DNA from: Turritopsis dohrnii
Lineage: Eukaryota; Cnidaria; Hydrozoa; Anthoathecata; Oceaniidae
NCBI GenBank assembly: GCA_027922465.2
Contig: BQMF02000336.1
Span: 1 to 64,000, forward strand
DNA length: 64,000 nt
Direction of reading: 5' to 3'
A model generated the notes under the pieces. That model worked only from the letters and a program-made list of their open reading frames with translations. It ran no database searches and was not told the origin of the DNA. Of this stretch, positions 18,537 to 30,595 are shown piece by piece. Numbering within the stretch: the first letter of the stretch is position 1; each line of letters starts with the position of its first letter. The position numbers and the translations under genes were made by a program.

Positions 18537-21500
18537 ATGGTTTGCGGTTTGATGGTTGTCCATATCGGACAGGTCCTCCTCTCCTTTCGTCTTCCTTTCT
18601 TACGAATTCGCTCAGATCTTGTGTCCTCCACGGAATGGTTCGATGAGACTTGTAACCATCGTCATCTCTCTCCACATCGCTCATCAACTCTGCAGTTACA
18701 TCCTCCCATTCTTCTCCTTTAAAAAGCTAAAAAAAGTAGCCAAAAAATAACTGGATTGTTCGAGAATATACTGTTCATAATTTAAGGTCACATTGAAAAA
18801 AATCACTTACTCGATGTCGCCGTTGGACGCCTCTTTTCTTCTTCTTTTTCTTAAAGTGAAATAATAAGATAGTTATTATTATAACAAATATAAATAAGAT
18901 TATCATCAGTTGAATAATTTATTTAAAAAGTTTAAGCAACCAACTATGAAAACAACTTACAGAAAGTTCAGTTGGGATGACAGTCCTACATGCAACAGCT
19001 TCATTTTTTTATGCCTTTTTCATGACACTAATTTCCATTTCCAAAGGCGAAATAGTGTCTCTATCTATACGACTAACGTCGACTCCATCGACAAGTATCC
19101 TTCCTCCATGTGATCTTGAAGATCGTTAATTGCTCTAAATTGGGTAAGAAAAAATTGAACTTCATCATTTCAGTTATTATAACTTTTCTTCAAATAAGAC
19201 TTATTATATTATTATTATAACCTGATAACATCATTGTTTTTTGGCAAATTTTTTATTATTTGTGGCGTCGATTTCCGCCACGACGGGTAACATCTTGATG
19301 CACTAAAATGTTGAAAAGCTAAGTTATTTCCATCTTAAACGTTGTCTGTAACAAGCTTCTATTTACTATTAAGAGAAAAAATTACCCCGCCAGTAGTAAG
19401 ATTGACTCTGACATTATTTCATTTGATGGTGAACTAAATTGTTCATTTACTAAAGAAAATTCTTCCTCCTCTTCATGTTCACGTCGTCGAGTCAGCTGTT
19501 GTAGCCTATAAATGAAAATTTTAAAATTAAAGTATGTTTTTACGAATAGCTAAAACGGAAGAAAGCTACAACATATTTCAAGAAGTGGTTAAAGCGAGTA
19601 AACTCGAAGAAATGAACTCGATTTTCTTACCAAGAATGCAATGCGACGACAAGCAAGTTGCACCTGCACGTGTACAGTTGTTCTTTTCTTTTCAAGCAAT
19701 GTGAAGGTCGGTAGCGTGTATGTGTGTTCGTATGTAATTTTAATAAATAGTATCAAATAGTATTACTATGGTGCATTATTCAGGTAAGAACAACTTGTAG
19801 TATTTTTTGATTTTCAATGATTGTGTTTTTTAAAAAAAGTCATTTGAGCTTTTCATTTTTAGAAATTAACAGCAACAAAGAACAACTAAGAAATTGTAGT
19901 CTGTATGATGCAATAAATGATCAGAAGAAATCAACATATTTCTCAACTCGATTCTCAAAAGATGATGGTTCTCAAGACACATCCTAGAAAAATTAGACTA
20001 AGTGAAAATTTCGAAAGGAGATAATAATGGTAAATATTCAAGTTGTTCTTGGTGAACTGTCAATTCAAAAATGCAAAAACAGAAATACAGGTAAATAACT
20101 TATCTGTATCTGGAAAATGAAAAGGTCGAAAATTTTAAGATCAATTTAATTTAATTGATTAATTTCCTTAAAACATTTTATTCCAGCCAGGAAAATGGTA
20201 TATGTGATTTAAAGATCTGGAATTTTTTTAAACACTTTTGTTTTCATTTCCCATTGTTATGTTTTTTTTGTGAAAATCAGTGAACAGTTCTTTAAATCTT
20301 GAGTTTCGAGAATATTACATTTCTGTCAGGTGCTTTGTGTTAGGTGTTTTATGCTCTTCTCCTTACACGTTTTCTTTTTATAAGAAATCCGTTTACATGC
20401 AGAATCTCAAAAAATTAAAGTTTTACTACAACTGACTATTTCTTAAATAAGAAAGTTTTTTCCATGTTTGACTTCATATTTGAGGAAATTGTTTTGAAAG
20501 GTAAACTTCTGTTTAAATTGTGTTGTTAGTAAGTTTCTTGTAGAAAAAAAACAAAAAAACGTTTACTCTTTTCTCGCATGTTTCTCGTCATAATTTTCGA
20601 ATGTTCAAGTGTTCTTTTCTATGTGCTCTGGGCAACTGGGATTTCGAAATTCTAAAAATAATTTTTCAAAGAATCAACGCTTTAATTTGTTAAGTTTTTG
20701 TTATACGTTGATAAAAAAAATTCCAGATCTTTATGAAAATTCTCTTATCCGAAAATTCAATGATATGTTCAATCAATTTCACAAACGCGATGTATATATC
20801 TGAAGCGATACAAACCACTCAATGATTAAATATTTCACATGCAGAAAGTTGTCGTGAATCTAACATCAGGAATAACCTACTATGCTCTTTGTAACTTATC
20901 TTTCTCTTTTTAGATTGGATTTGCCATTTTGAGGAAAGAATTTTACATGAACTCGAAATACTTGAAAAAGCAATTTTACTGGAAATATATTCTTGAAATA
21001 AGTTTTTTCTTCCCTGCGTCGTAATCATTCACCCTAGATCCTAAAAATAACATGTGCACCTATTGCTCTTTAAGGTTACGGGTGTTTCAGTTTGCAGAAA
21101 GTTTCACTATCGGTATCGCTCGACTATATCGGCCAGGCTTCAAGTGTAGGTATAAATACTTACGCATACCATTGATCGGGTGTTAACTTTCTTTTCTCCC
21201 CAGTTTTCTCATTTGGAAAGAGTAGTTTCGTGAAAAACGTTGTGAGTTCATCATTGGATAGCGATTCTTTTCACTTTTCGCGATAAGTTCTTCCCCCAAA
21301 AAACAAAGATTATTCAACAGAAAACAAAAGCTTCAGATAAGAAACAACATTTGCGCAAGTCAACTAATTGTGGACAGTTTATATCATTCGGGGTGGCGGT
21401 ACGACAACTGAGCACAGCTAATATTTGCAAATGTCATAAAGGACAAGGAGATAAAGAGACAAGGAGCCAAAAGTTTTACGAATTGCAAATATGCAATGTC

Positions 21501-21590
21501 CTTATTATGAAAACGAATAAATTTTTGACATTGATACGAAGTATCTATTTGTGCATTCACTGTAATGTACCCCCGGTTTACACTCAACGG
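18537..21590. other. Interior of the CACTA-type element, no gene supported
   Basis: AT-rich with only short frames. I looked for, and did not find, the DDE-type transposase blocks of EnSpm elements. The frame at 21351-21794 runs into the right repeat array and is not coding-like. Confidence 0.5.
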
Positions 21591-21599
21591 ACAAGTCAT

Positions 21600-21835
21600 G
21601 TGATTAAAAACGTCATCCGGGGGAATATGCAATGGGTCCGCATATCTTATTTTATACATATGCGATGTATCCGAAGTCCGCATACCATGTACAATTGGAA
21701 TATGCTACGTATCCGATGTCCGCATATCCTTCGCATAGATATCCGGAGTTATCCAGAACAAGGATACCATGCAGTTAGGATACCCTTCGCATAACTCCGC
21801 ATATTGTACGTATGCGGAATTCCGCATTCACTGGG
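21600..21835. repeat. Right subterminal TCCGCATA array of the CACTA-type element
   Basis: Repeated TCCGCATA/TATGCGGA and close variants (TCCGAAGTCCGCATA, TCCGGAGTTAT) mirror the left array and end about 25 bp before the right terminus. Confidence 0.85.
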
Positions 21836-21861
21836 ATATTGGAGCCGTTTACGCAGTGGAC

Positions 21862-23271
21862 CGTCTTAATTACATTCGGCGAAATCAAGGTAATTTCCGG
21901 GTTGAGCAATATCAAGGGCTCATTGATTATCTTGAAAATGTTGCAGAAAACCGTGGCCTTCAAGCAGGCAGACCAGTGATTCTTCCTTCTTCTTTTCAGG
22001 GTGGCCCAAGGGCCATGCAGCAAAATTATCAAGATGCTATGGCCATGGTAACTAAAATGGGCAAACCGGATTTGTTTTGCACATTTACCTGCAATCCAAA
22101 ATGGAAGGAAATCACAGAAAACTTAGATAATGAGCCTGCACATTATCGTCCTGATTTGATTACACGTGTTTTCAATTTGAAATTAAAAGCACTTTTGGAG
22201 GACATTAATAAAAATGGTGTTTTGGGGAAAGCCATTTCCCATTTGTATGTTATTGAATTTCAGAAACGTTCTTTACCTCATGCTCATATTCTTATCCATT
22301 TAGCACAAGAGGATAAACTGCGTAATGCTGATGACATCGACAGCTTAATTTCTGATGAAATACCAGATCCTGAACAGGAACCTGAACTTCATAATATCAT
22401 CAAGTCATGTATGATTCATGGTCCCTGTGGGAATGCTAACCCTAATGCAGTTTGTATGGGAGATGATGGCAACTGCACCAAGGATTTTTCAAAACGATTT
22501 TGTGAAGCAACCCAAATGAATGCAAATGGGTATCCACTGTATCGCAGACGTAACAATGGCCGTACAGTGAGGGTTAGAAATGTGGACTTAGATAATCAAT
22601 GGGTGGTTCCATACTGTCCGTGATTATCTAAGAAATATAATGCTCACATCAATTTGGAAGCATGTACCACAATCAAAAGTGTAAAGTATCTCTTTAAATA
22701 CATTTACAAAGGACATGATCGTGCTAATATCGAGATTAATGAACGTTTGGAACATGACGAAATTAAAACGTTTCTGGATGCTCGATATGTCAGTGCACCT
22801 GAAGCATTATGGAGAATATTTGAGTTCTCTATGCATGAAAAATCGCATACTATTAACCGATTAGCTGTTCATTTACCTGATCGTCATCAAGTTTATTTTA
22901 GAGCTGGCGAAGAAGAGGAAGCTGCTGAAGGGGCATTGAATGATAGTCACCTTACAGCATGGTTTAATCTGAATGTAGAAGATCCTGATGCTCGACAGTA
23001 TCTTTACTCAGATATTCCGTATCATTATGTCTTCCATGGCAAAGAGAAAAAATGGCAAAAACGAAAAAGAACATTAAAGCCTATAGTCGCTCGGTTATAT
23101 AATGCACGACCATCAGAAGGAGAACGATTTTTCCTTCGAGTTTTGTTGCTGCATGTTCCAGGCGCTACATCATTTGAATACTTACGCACTTTTGATGGAG
23201 TGGTTTACAACACATTCCGAGAGGCGTGTAATTGGAAGAAGCATCAACCTTTCAGATGCCTCAACAGCTAA
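21862..23271 (+). pseudogene. Helitron Rep (HUH-Y2) domain, one in-frame stop
   Basis: Begins RLNYIRRNQGNFRVEQYQGL. Continues with MAMVTKMGKPDLFCTFTCNP, then IEFQKRSLPHAHILIHL, where HAH is the HUH metal-binding motif. Next comes VKYLFKYIYKGHDR with the paired catalytic tyrosines. Together these define a Y2-type rolling-circle nuclease that nicks and rejoins Helitron DNA. A single TGA at 22621-22623 interrupts an otherwise continuous frame between VVPYCP and LSKKYNAHINLEAC. Near 23235 about sixteen family residues are missing and the frame shifts before the helicase segment. The protein is therefore broken at two points besides the CACTA insertion. Confidence 0.85.
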
Positions 23272-24944
23272 GACAACTGTTTGTCACGATTTTGACACAC
23301 TGCGAACCCTCCAATCCTCTCGAGTTGTGGAATACATTCAAAAGGGAACTGTGTGAGGACTACGCTAGAACATTAGCTGTTGCTCAAGCAGAACAAAGAG
23401 TATTGGGTTACATTGATAATATCCTGAAACAATTTGGTATGTCGTTAACACAGTTCAATCTTCCAGAGTTGGTTCAGCAGATCCCTGAGGAAGAAGTCGA
23501 TGTAAATATTTACATTGACAGGGCCCAGCAGGTAAGGCCTCAGCTTAACGAACAACAGTTAGTTGTTGCAGATGCGATTTTGTCTGCTGTTTCAAATGTG
23601 CGCAATGGTTTAGCACAACTTGAAACATTGTTTTATCTGGATGGACCAGCTGGCACAGGTAAAACATTTACATATAACTATGTTATTACAGCATGTAGAG
23701 CCAGAGGTTGGAAAGTTGCTACTGCTGCATTCACAGGTATTGCAGCCACTTTATTATCTGGTGGTTGTACATTGCATTCCTTATTTCGTTTGCCTGTTCC
23801 TGTTTTAGAAAACAGTGTATGTAACATAACACCGACATCTAAACATGCAGAATACCTTCAAAGTATTGACCTGTTTCTGATCGATGAAGCCACAATGGTT
23901 TCTACGCACATTTTCCATGCTATCGACAGACTGCTTCGTGACATTTGCGGCAGTGACGCACTTTTCGGTGGAAAGGTACTTTTGTGGGGTGGCGATTTTC
24001 GTCAGTGTTTGCCAGTTGTAAAGAAGGCAAAACCAACTGATGTTATTGAAGTTTGCTTAACAAGTTCTGCTATGTGGGCATCAGTGGTAAAGTACTCACT
24101 TACCGAGAACATGAGAGCCAGGCCGGAAGAACAAGAATTCTGTGCTTGGTTATTACAACTTGGTAATGGTGAACTGCCAACAAAACAAAATGAACCGGCT
24201 AAGGGTTCTATCGAAATCCCCGATTGTTGCGTTGTTCCCCACAACACTTCAATTATATCGGTGATGTATGACGGATTGGAACCTCACGAATATGCCTCAA
24301 CAGCCATTCTGACACTAACAAACGAGCAATCATTGGTCATTAACAATGAGGTGTTGGAAAGATTGGAAGGAGATGCAATTTGTTATTACAGTGCTGATGA
24401 AGTGGTATGTGATGATGAGGACGAGCGGCAAAATTATCCGCTTGATTTTCTGAACAGCATAACACCTTCCGGTATGCCTCCACATTGTTTGAAACTTAAA
24501 GTTGGGGCTATCATAATGCTTTTGAGGAATCTGAACATCAGGAAAGGTCTCTGTAATGGCACCCGCTTGATTGTTCGTGAACTATCTCATAATTTTATTA
24601 AAGCTGAAGTTTTGACAGGGTCAGCAGTTGGAGAAATCATTTTCATACCTAGGGTTGAACTGTCACCTTCAGATACAGGTATGCCTTTTATATTAAAACG
24701 CAGACAATTGCCTATCCGTTTGGCTTACTCTTTCTCTATTAACAAGAGTCAAGGCCAAACATTTGATAAAATTGGTTTGTTTTTGCAGAGGCCGTGCTTT
24801 TCTCATGGTCAGTTATATGTGGCATGTTCCAGGGTGAAGGCATTTGATAATGTGAAAATCAAAGTTGCTGCTACTGGGAAACAAGGTTATATCAGTGGAA
24901 AGATGTATACTCAAAATGTCGTCTTTCCACAAGTATTACAGTAA
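23232..24944 (+). pseudogene. Helitron PIF1-type helicase domain (frame open, detached from Rep)
   Basis: About 570 residues without a stop. All superfamily 1B motifs are visible: Walker A GPAGTGKT near 23643, AAFTGIAATLLSGG, Walker B LFLIDEATMVS, motif III VLLWGGDFRQCLPVV, LTENMRARPEE, motif V AYSFSINKSQGQTFD, and motif VI LYVACSRVK near the C-terminus. It begins with LEEASTFQMPQQLRQLF, the segment that joins Rep to helicase in intact Helitrons. It was once part of one polypeptide with Rep and is now separated by a frameshifting deletion. Intact helicase motifs suggest that inactivation is not ancient. Confidence 0.88.
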
Positions 24945-25549
24945 CTTAATTTTGCATATCTTTAGTTTCATCTTTTCATATCCACAACAGTATTGTATTG
25001 TTGAGTGAGTTACAAAAATACCGGAAATGAAAACACTGCTTTTCCGGTGAGCATTTTGATATCCTCACTCATTTGGCGAGTGACTATTATTGCAGTTGTC
25101 TAAAAGCGGCTTTTCGGCTAAGTTGGTATACCAACTCTGTGACATTGTGTTGCTCAACTGTAGTGGTGGATTGAGTGGTGCTATTTTGTTAAATCACTGA
25201 CAATTACTTTGTGGTAGTGCTGAAAATAGATGATATGCTTTTATTGTTACTGAACTATTTTACCTAAAAAACATTTTGTTTCTGTACATTTGTTTTTTTA
25301 GGTGGAGTACAAGTCCCATTGACTTACGTTCACGTCGTGTACTCTGTTACCATGGATTGTGCATGCTTTTTATCAATTCACCAAAAACAGATATCATCTT
25401 ACTTTGATATTTAAAGAGTCTACTATGAGACAGTCCTTGCTTGCTCAATTCATGAACCAAAAGTCAGGGCATTCCTCCTGTTGTCTTTTTGGAAGTGTAA
25501 TCCTTAGTTTTTTTTTTCTTTTAGTGAATTAATATTTATATTTATTACC
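24945..25549 (+). other. Spacer between helicase and micro-exon gene
   Basis: Non-coding. It contains acceptor-like pyrimidine-AG sites, for example TTTTTTTAG near 25301 and TTTTCTTTTAG at about 25513-25523. The latter would begin the 5'-UTR part of the first exon of the gene at 25550. Confidence 0.4.
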
Positions 25550-26506
25550 ATGGCTGGCTGTTCAGCACAACATGGTAATAACCTTTCTGCTTTTTTCATT
25601 TCAAAATTAGAATGAAAAATGATTTTGTCACTGTTTCATTTTAGATTCTAAAAACCCATTTGTGGAGAACAGTAAGTATTTATTTCTTTTCATTATATTT
25701 GGGATCAGTAATGCAAATTATTGAATGTCTTTCATATTTTAGTTGAAGTTGACGGTGAAGAAGATGGTGGTAAGTTCTCAAATGAATGAAAATACACAAT
25801 AAATGAAGGGTTGTCTATATTAGAACTACGTTTTTTTATATTTTAGTTAGTGATATATCCAAGAAAGGTAAAAGAACTTTAAATCCTTTAAAATACCAGA
25901 ATACCATCGATGTAATTAGGTTATTAATACTTTTCCTTACCTTTCAGAAGAAGAAGATTTACTTCGAGAAGGTAAGTTCTTATTTTCTTTTTGCTGTTTT
26001 TTGGATATTACTCCAAACTATTGTAATTTCATTCCATTTCATTAATAGAAAAGGAGAATGTCAATAATGGTGGTGGTTTGTTTCCTTTTTAAAATGTAGA
26101 ATGTACTTTAATAGATGTATTATTTATACTGTTCCTCTTTCATATTATAGGGCAGTTAGTCCCAAAAGCTGTTGATGGTAACAATTTTTTCATTAATACA
26201 TGCAGGCTCTTTGCATGAACTTTACCCTGTTTTTTTTAATCTTATTCTTATTTGATCTTTCTGTTTAGAGCCGCAAGAGTCCAGAAGTTGTGAGTGGTGA
26301 AGCTTTCGTATATACCATACTATTTCATTTTCTATACCTTACTTGATCGTTTGAGTTTCTATCTTTTTGTTATAGTTGCTCGACAAGAATTCCTGGACTA
26401 CCGGAAGAGCCATCCTGGCTCAAAGTCCAGGAGGGCATTTGCCGTGTGGGCAAGAAATGGGGGAAAGATAGGGACGGTTACATCCCTCCCCCGAAAAAAA
26501 ATGTAA
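25550..26506 (+). CDS. Nine-exon micro-exon gene carried inside the Helitron (109 residues)
   Basis: Exons, all bounded by AG..GT: 25550-25574 (from ATG, 25 nt coding), 25645-25671 (27), 25743-25769 (27), 25847-25867 (21), 25948-25971 (24), 26049-26075 (27), 26151-26177 (27), 26269-26289 (21), and 26376-26506 (131, to TAA). Introns are 70-91 bp. Every internal exon is a multiple of three and every junction is phase 1, so the joined frame is open over 330 nt. The start is MAGCSAQH in context ACCATGG. The micro-exons encode a mostly acidic linker (IEVDGEEDG, EEEDLLRE). The last exon encodes a basic, Trp-containing C-terminal segment (FARQEFLDYRKSHPGSKSRR). The donor after exon six is weak (GTTTGT). 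No family is recognised. It could be a captured host gene or a Helitron accessory gene. Confidence 0.7.
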
Positions 26507-27639
26507 AAAAAATAAAAAAAAATTTTAAAAACAAAAATATTCAAAAATATTCTGGGCTAAATACCCAATATTTTATAGAGAAAGCTTTTTTTAAATAGTT
26601 AAATTTTTATATGTTATGGAACTACCATACACTGCGCTCAAGCTTTTTTAGTAAAACTCATTTTCATCATTTCGGAAAACATGTTTGGCCTTGAATTAGC
26701 TGTTCCCGTGAATGGCTGATTAATGCCCTTTGCCTATTAATGCCGCTAGGTTTCCTAAAAACAGCTTAGGAGTTTTAATTTCTTTATTTTCTTATATCAG
26801 TTCTATTGTATAAGGTGTAGAAATCCCATTTTCCAATATACTATAGAGCTTCCACTAACAAGAAACGCATAGGGTATTTAATCAGTTATTCACGGTCAGT
26901 GTATGGTAGTTCCACACCATCGTTATTAATAGTTAGTATACAGTTTTAGTTACAAATAAATGTTGTTACATATTCCTTTTGATCTTTATTTAACTATCCT
27001 GTAGCCTGTTTTGTGAAATGGCATTACAGGCTATGGTTTAAGAGAAAACTTCTTTGTCAGTTTGAGAGATTACTATTCCTAAAAGTTAGTTCATTTAGTT
27101 TATTGAGGATAAAGAGCTTTTTGTCTGTGTGTTAAAGACAATGAATGGAATATGCTGATGTCAGCAGAAATAGAACAATTGAGAAATTGGCTGGGAACGA
27201 ACAGCTCTTTATTAATAACAAAGCGAACTGTAAATAAATAAATCACATCTTCTTTCAAAATTGATTAACTGCTGACACAAACAATCGATGATAATTCATT
27301 ATCTTTAAATTATTTATTCAGATTCTTTAGATTTATAGTAATGAGGTCAACTTGGTGTTGGTACTTCATGGGAAAAACCTTTTTTGATAGTATCCTATCA
27401 ATAACCGTATCTGCTGTAGTCTAGATAGCGTTGTCAGGTAATTGTAAATGAAACTTTAGTTCGAAGATATATTGTCGGCTGCACATTTCGGATTTTAAAT
27501 TCAACCTTAACTTTATTTATTTAGTTTTTTAGATTCTTTGGTTTCTCTTACGAATAATATGTCATCAATTTTTAAAAATTCACTTTTCGGAAGATCCGAT
27601 AATTCCAACTGCATGCGTACGTAGAAAATTTTTGATCGA
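26507..27639 (+). other. Helitron 3' region, non-coding, with a MITE
   Basis: Holds the MITE at 26618-26913 and otherwise AT-rich sequence with no supportable gene before the 3' terminal block. Confidence 0.5.
26618..26913. mobile_element. 296-bp MITE with GGAACTACCATACACTG ends
   Basis: A perfect 17-bp inverted repeat, GGAACTACCATACACTG at 26618-26634 and its complement at 26897-26913, flanks a non-coding interior. The superfamily is not determined. Confidence 0.8.
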
Positions 27640-27823
27640 CGATATCTCCGTTACGGTTGGTCGTAGCAAAACGTTCCCATACATTTTTTTTATCAGTTTT
27701 TCGAGCTCTACAACATGGGCACACTTATTATTGCCAATTACTTAATTTTATTTTTCGTGAAATCTGAAGATGACACAACACATGCTGAACATGGGCGGCG
27801 AGCGACGCCGCCTTGGCGGCTAG
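27640..27823 (+). mobile_element. 3' terminal block of the coding Helitron
   Basis: Contains the family 3' body (GATATCTCCGTTACGGTTGG, TTTCGAGCTCTACAACATGG) and ends GGGCGGCGAGCGACGCCGCC, TTGGCGG, CTAG. The GCCGCC/GGCGGC stem directly abuts CTAG. The same terminus closes the elements at 13082-14902 and 62828-63922. Confidence 0.8.
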
Positions 27824-30595
27824 TATATACTAATTTGCGTTGTGTGCAACACATTTAACTTAGAGAGTGTTTGTTTTTTTGTTTTTTCATGGTCAAAATC
27901 TTCTTAATCGTGGTCATATAGCGGCAGTTCGCCCACGCAAGACACATTCACGATTAGTATAATAGCACGTGGCATCATTTGACGTCAGTTTTTTATGATC
28001 ACGGGGAAACATTGCATTGCATCCCCAATCGAACGCGACGTTTTTGGGGAAATATCTCAAGAACCAATAGGGATAACTGACGTTTTTTGGGGTCAGCGAT
28101 ACGGGTGATGGGGTGACGCATCATTTGGGCCTAAATTTTATTTGGTACTGCGGATATGACGTCATCGAAATCTTTGATCAGCGATATCTCTGCAACGGTT
28201 GGTCGTAGCGAAACGATCCCATACATTTTTTTGATCAGTTTTTCGAGCTCTACAGCATTGTTACATTTTTGGTTTCCAATTCCTAAATTGAAATTTTCAT
28301 CACGGGGATCGTTCAGGGGAAAGGCGATTTTGACCCATCCTTTTCGAAATTAAGTTAGGTAAAAAGTTTTTACCCGGGATACTAGTATATACTAATCCGC
28401 GTGCGTAAGCAACACATTTAACTTAGTGAGTGTTGTGTTTTTTTAAAATTTACGGTCAAAATCTTCTTAATCGTGTTCATTTTTTCGTTAGACCATTGAC
28501 GATTAGTATAATAGCACGCGGCGTGACGTCAGTTATTTTCATCGCATCACGGGGGAATCATTGCATTGCATCCCCAATCGAACGCGACGTTTTTGGGGAA
28601 ATATCTCGAGAACCAATGGGAATAACTGACGTTTTTTGTGGTCAGTGACACGGGTAATGGGGTGACGCATCATTTGGGCCTAAATTCTATTTGGTACTGC
28701 GGATATGACGTCATCAAAACATTTGATCAGCGATATCTCTCTAACGGTTGGTCGTAGCGAAACGATCCCATACATTTTTTTGATCAGTTTTTCGAGCTCT
28801 ACAGCATTGTTACATTTTTGGTTTCCAATTCCTAAATTGAAATTTTCATCACGGGGATCGTTCAGGGGAAAGGCGATTTTGACCCATCCTTTTCGAAATT
28901 AAGTTAGGTAAAAAGTTTTTACCCGGGATACTAGTATATACTAATCCGCGTGCGTAAGCAACATATTTAACTTAGTGAGTGTTGTGTTTTTTTAAAATTT
29001 ACGGTCAAAATCTTCTTAATCGTGTTCATTTTTTCGTTAGACCATTGACGATTAGTATAATAGCACGCGGCGTGACGTCAGTTATTTTCATCGCATCACG
29101 GGGGAATCATTGCATTGCATCCCCAATCGAACGCGACGTTTTTGGGGAAATATCTCGAGAACCAATGGGAATAACTGACGTTTTTTGTGGTCAGTGACAC
29201 GGGTAATGGGGTGACGCATCATTTGGGCCTAAATTCTATTTGGTACTGCGGATATGACGTCATCAAAACATTTGATCAGCGATATCTCTCTAACGGTTGG
29301 TCGTAGCGAAACGATCCCATACATTTTTTTGATCAGTTTTTCGAGCTCTACAGCATTGTTACATTTTTGGTTTCCAATTCCTAAATTGAAATTTTCATCA
29401 CGGGGATCGTTCAGGGGAAAGGCGATTTTGACCCATCCTTTTCGAAATTAAGTTAGGTAAAAAGTTTTTACCCGGGATACTAGTATATACTAATCCGCGT
29501 GCGTAAGCAACATATTTAACTTAGTGAGTGTTGTGTTTTTTTAAAATTTACGGTCAAAATCTTCTTAATCGTGTTCATTTTTTCGTTAGACCATTGACGA
29601 TTAGTATAATAGCACGCGGCGTGACGTCAGTTATTTTCATCGCATCACGGGGGAATCATTGCATTGCATCCCCAATCGAACGCGACGTTTTTGGGGAAAT
29701 ATCTCGAGAACCAATGGGAATAACTGACGTTTTTTGTGGTCAGTGACACGGGTAATGGGGTGACGCATCATTTGGGCCTAAATTCTATTTGGTACTGCGG
29801 ATATGACGTCATCAAAACATTTGATCAGCGATATCTCTCTAACGGTTGGTCGTAGCGAAACGATCCCATACATTTTTTTGATCAGTTTTTCGAGCTCTAC
29901 AGCATTGTTACATTTTTGGTTTCCAATTCCTAAATTGAAATTTTCATCACGGGGATCGTTCACAAGAAAGGCGATTTTGACCCATCCTTTTCGAAATTAA
30001 GTTCGGTAAAAAGTTTTTACCCGGGATACTAGTCTTATTATACTAATCCGCGTGTGTGCATCCCACTTTTAATTTCGTGAGTGTTTGTTTTTTGGTTTTT
30101 AATGGTCAAAATCTTCTTAATTGTGGTCATTTTTTCGTTAGGCCATTGAAAATCGAGGATTAGTCTAATAGCACGCGGCGTGACGTCAGTTTCATTTTAG
30201 CATATCACGGGGAACCATTGGATTGCATCCCCAATCGAACACGACATTTTTGGGGAAATATCTCGAGAACCAATGGGGATAACTGACGTTTTTTAGGGTT
30301 CGCGTTACGGGTAATGCGGTCACGCAACATTTGGGCCTAAATTTAATTTGGTACTGCGGATATGACGTCATCAAAATCTTTGATTGACGATATCTCTGCA
30401 ACGGTTGGTCGTAGCGAAACGATCCCATACAATTTTTTGATCAGTTTTTCGAGCTCTACAACATCAATACACTTTCCATTTACAATTCCGTGGTTTGATT
30501 TTTCGTCATGGGGTTTGCACACGGGGGGAACGTGGGATTCTTGCACATCCATTTCGAAAAAGAAAGCCGTAAAAAACTTTTACGCGAGTTACTAG
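27824..30595 (+). repeat. Tandem array of five non-autonomous Helitrons (~550 bp units)
   Basis: Units: 27824-28385, 28386-28934, 28935-29483, 29484-30032 and 30033-30595. Each begins T(A/C)T..ATACTAATCCGCG-like and ends with a GTAAAAA/TTTTTAC hairpin, an 8-10 nt spacer and CTAG. Units two to four are exactly 549 bp long and nearly identical. Units one and five are more diverged. Junctions have no intervening host DNA. The recurring 65- and 72-residue open frames are copies of the repeat and are not genes. Confidence 0.92.

Larger units (their letters stand above)
17987..21858. mobile_element. Non-autonomous CACTA/EnSpm-type transposon nested in the Helitron Rep gene
   Basis: Left end CACTGCGCCGACG; right end, inverted, CACTGCGTAAACG. 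Both continue imperfectly to a shared TATCC(C)AGTG about 30 bp in. The flanks carry a perfect 3-bp duplication GAC (17984-17986 and 21859-21861). CACTR termini, 3-bp duplications and dense subterminal repeats are the diagnostic features of CACTA/EnSpm elements. Chapaev elements also start CACTG but make 4-bp duplications, which do not fit here. No transposase could be recognised in the 3.87-kb interior. Removing the element and one GAC restores the Rep reading frame. Confidence 0.85.
15442..27823 (+). mobile_element. Coding Helitron (12.4 kb), defective, with nested insertion and extra gene
   Basis: The 5' terminus TCTATCTATATATACTAATT starts right after a CTAG. The 3' terminus is hairpin GCCGCCTTGGCGGC (27807-27820) overlapping CTAG (27820-27823). 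In between, all on the plus strand, are the Helitron N-terminal domain, Rep and PIF1-type helicase (16905-24944), and the micro-exon gene (25550-26506). A 3,872-bp CACTA-type element (17987-21858) and a 296-bp MITE (26618-26913) sit inside. Without the CACTA element it would be about 8.5 kb. Rep/helicase breaks mean it cannot transpose by itself now. Assigning both ends to one element assumes the chain was not rearranged. Confidence 0.7.

Noticed and set aside
28156..30000. Recurring 65- and 72-residue ORFs with near-identical sequences every 549 bp
   Set aside because: They recur only because the Helitron units are tandem copies. They show no domain, and other family members carry stops.
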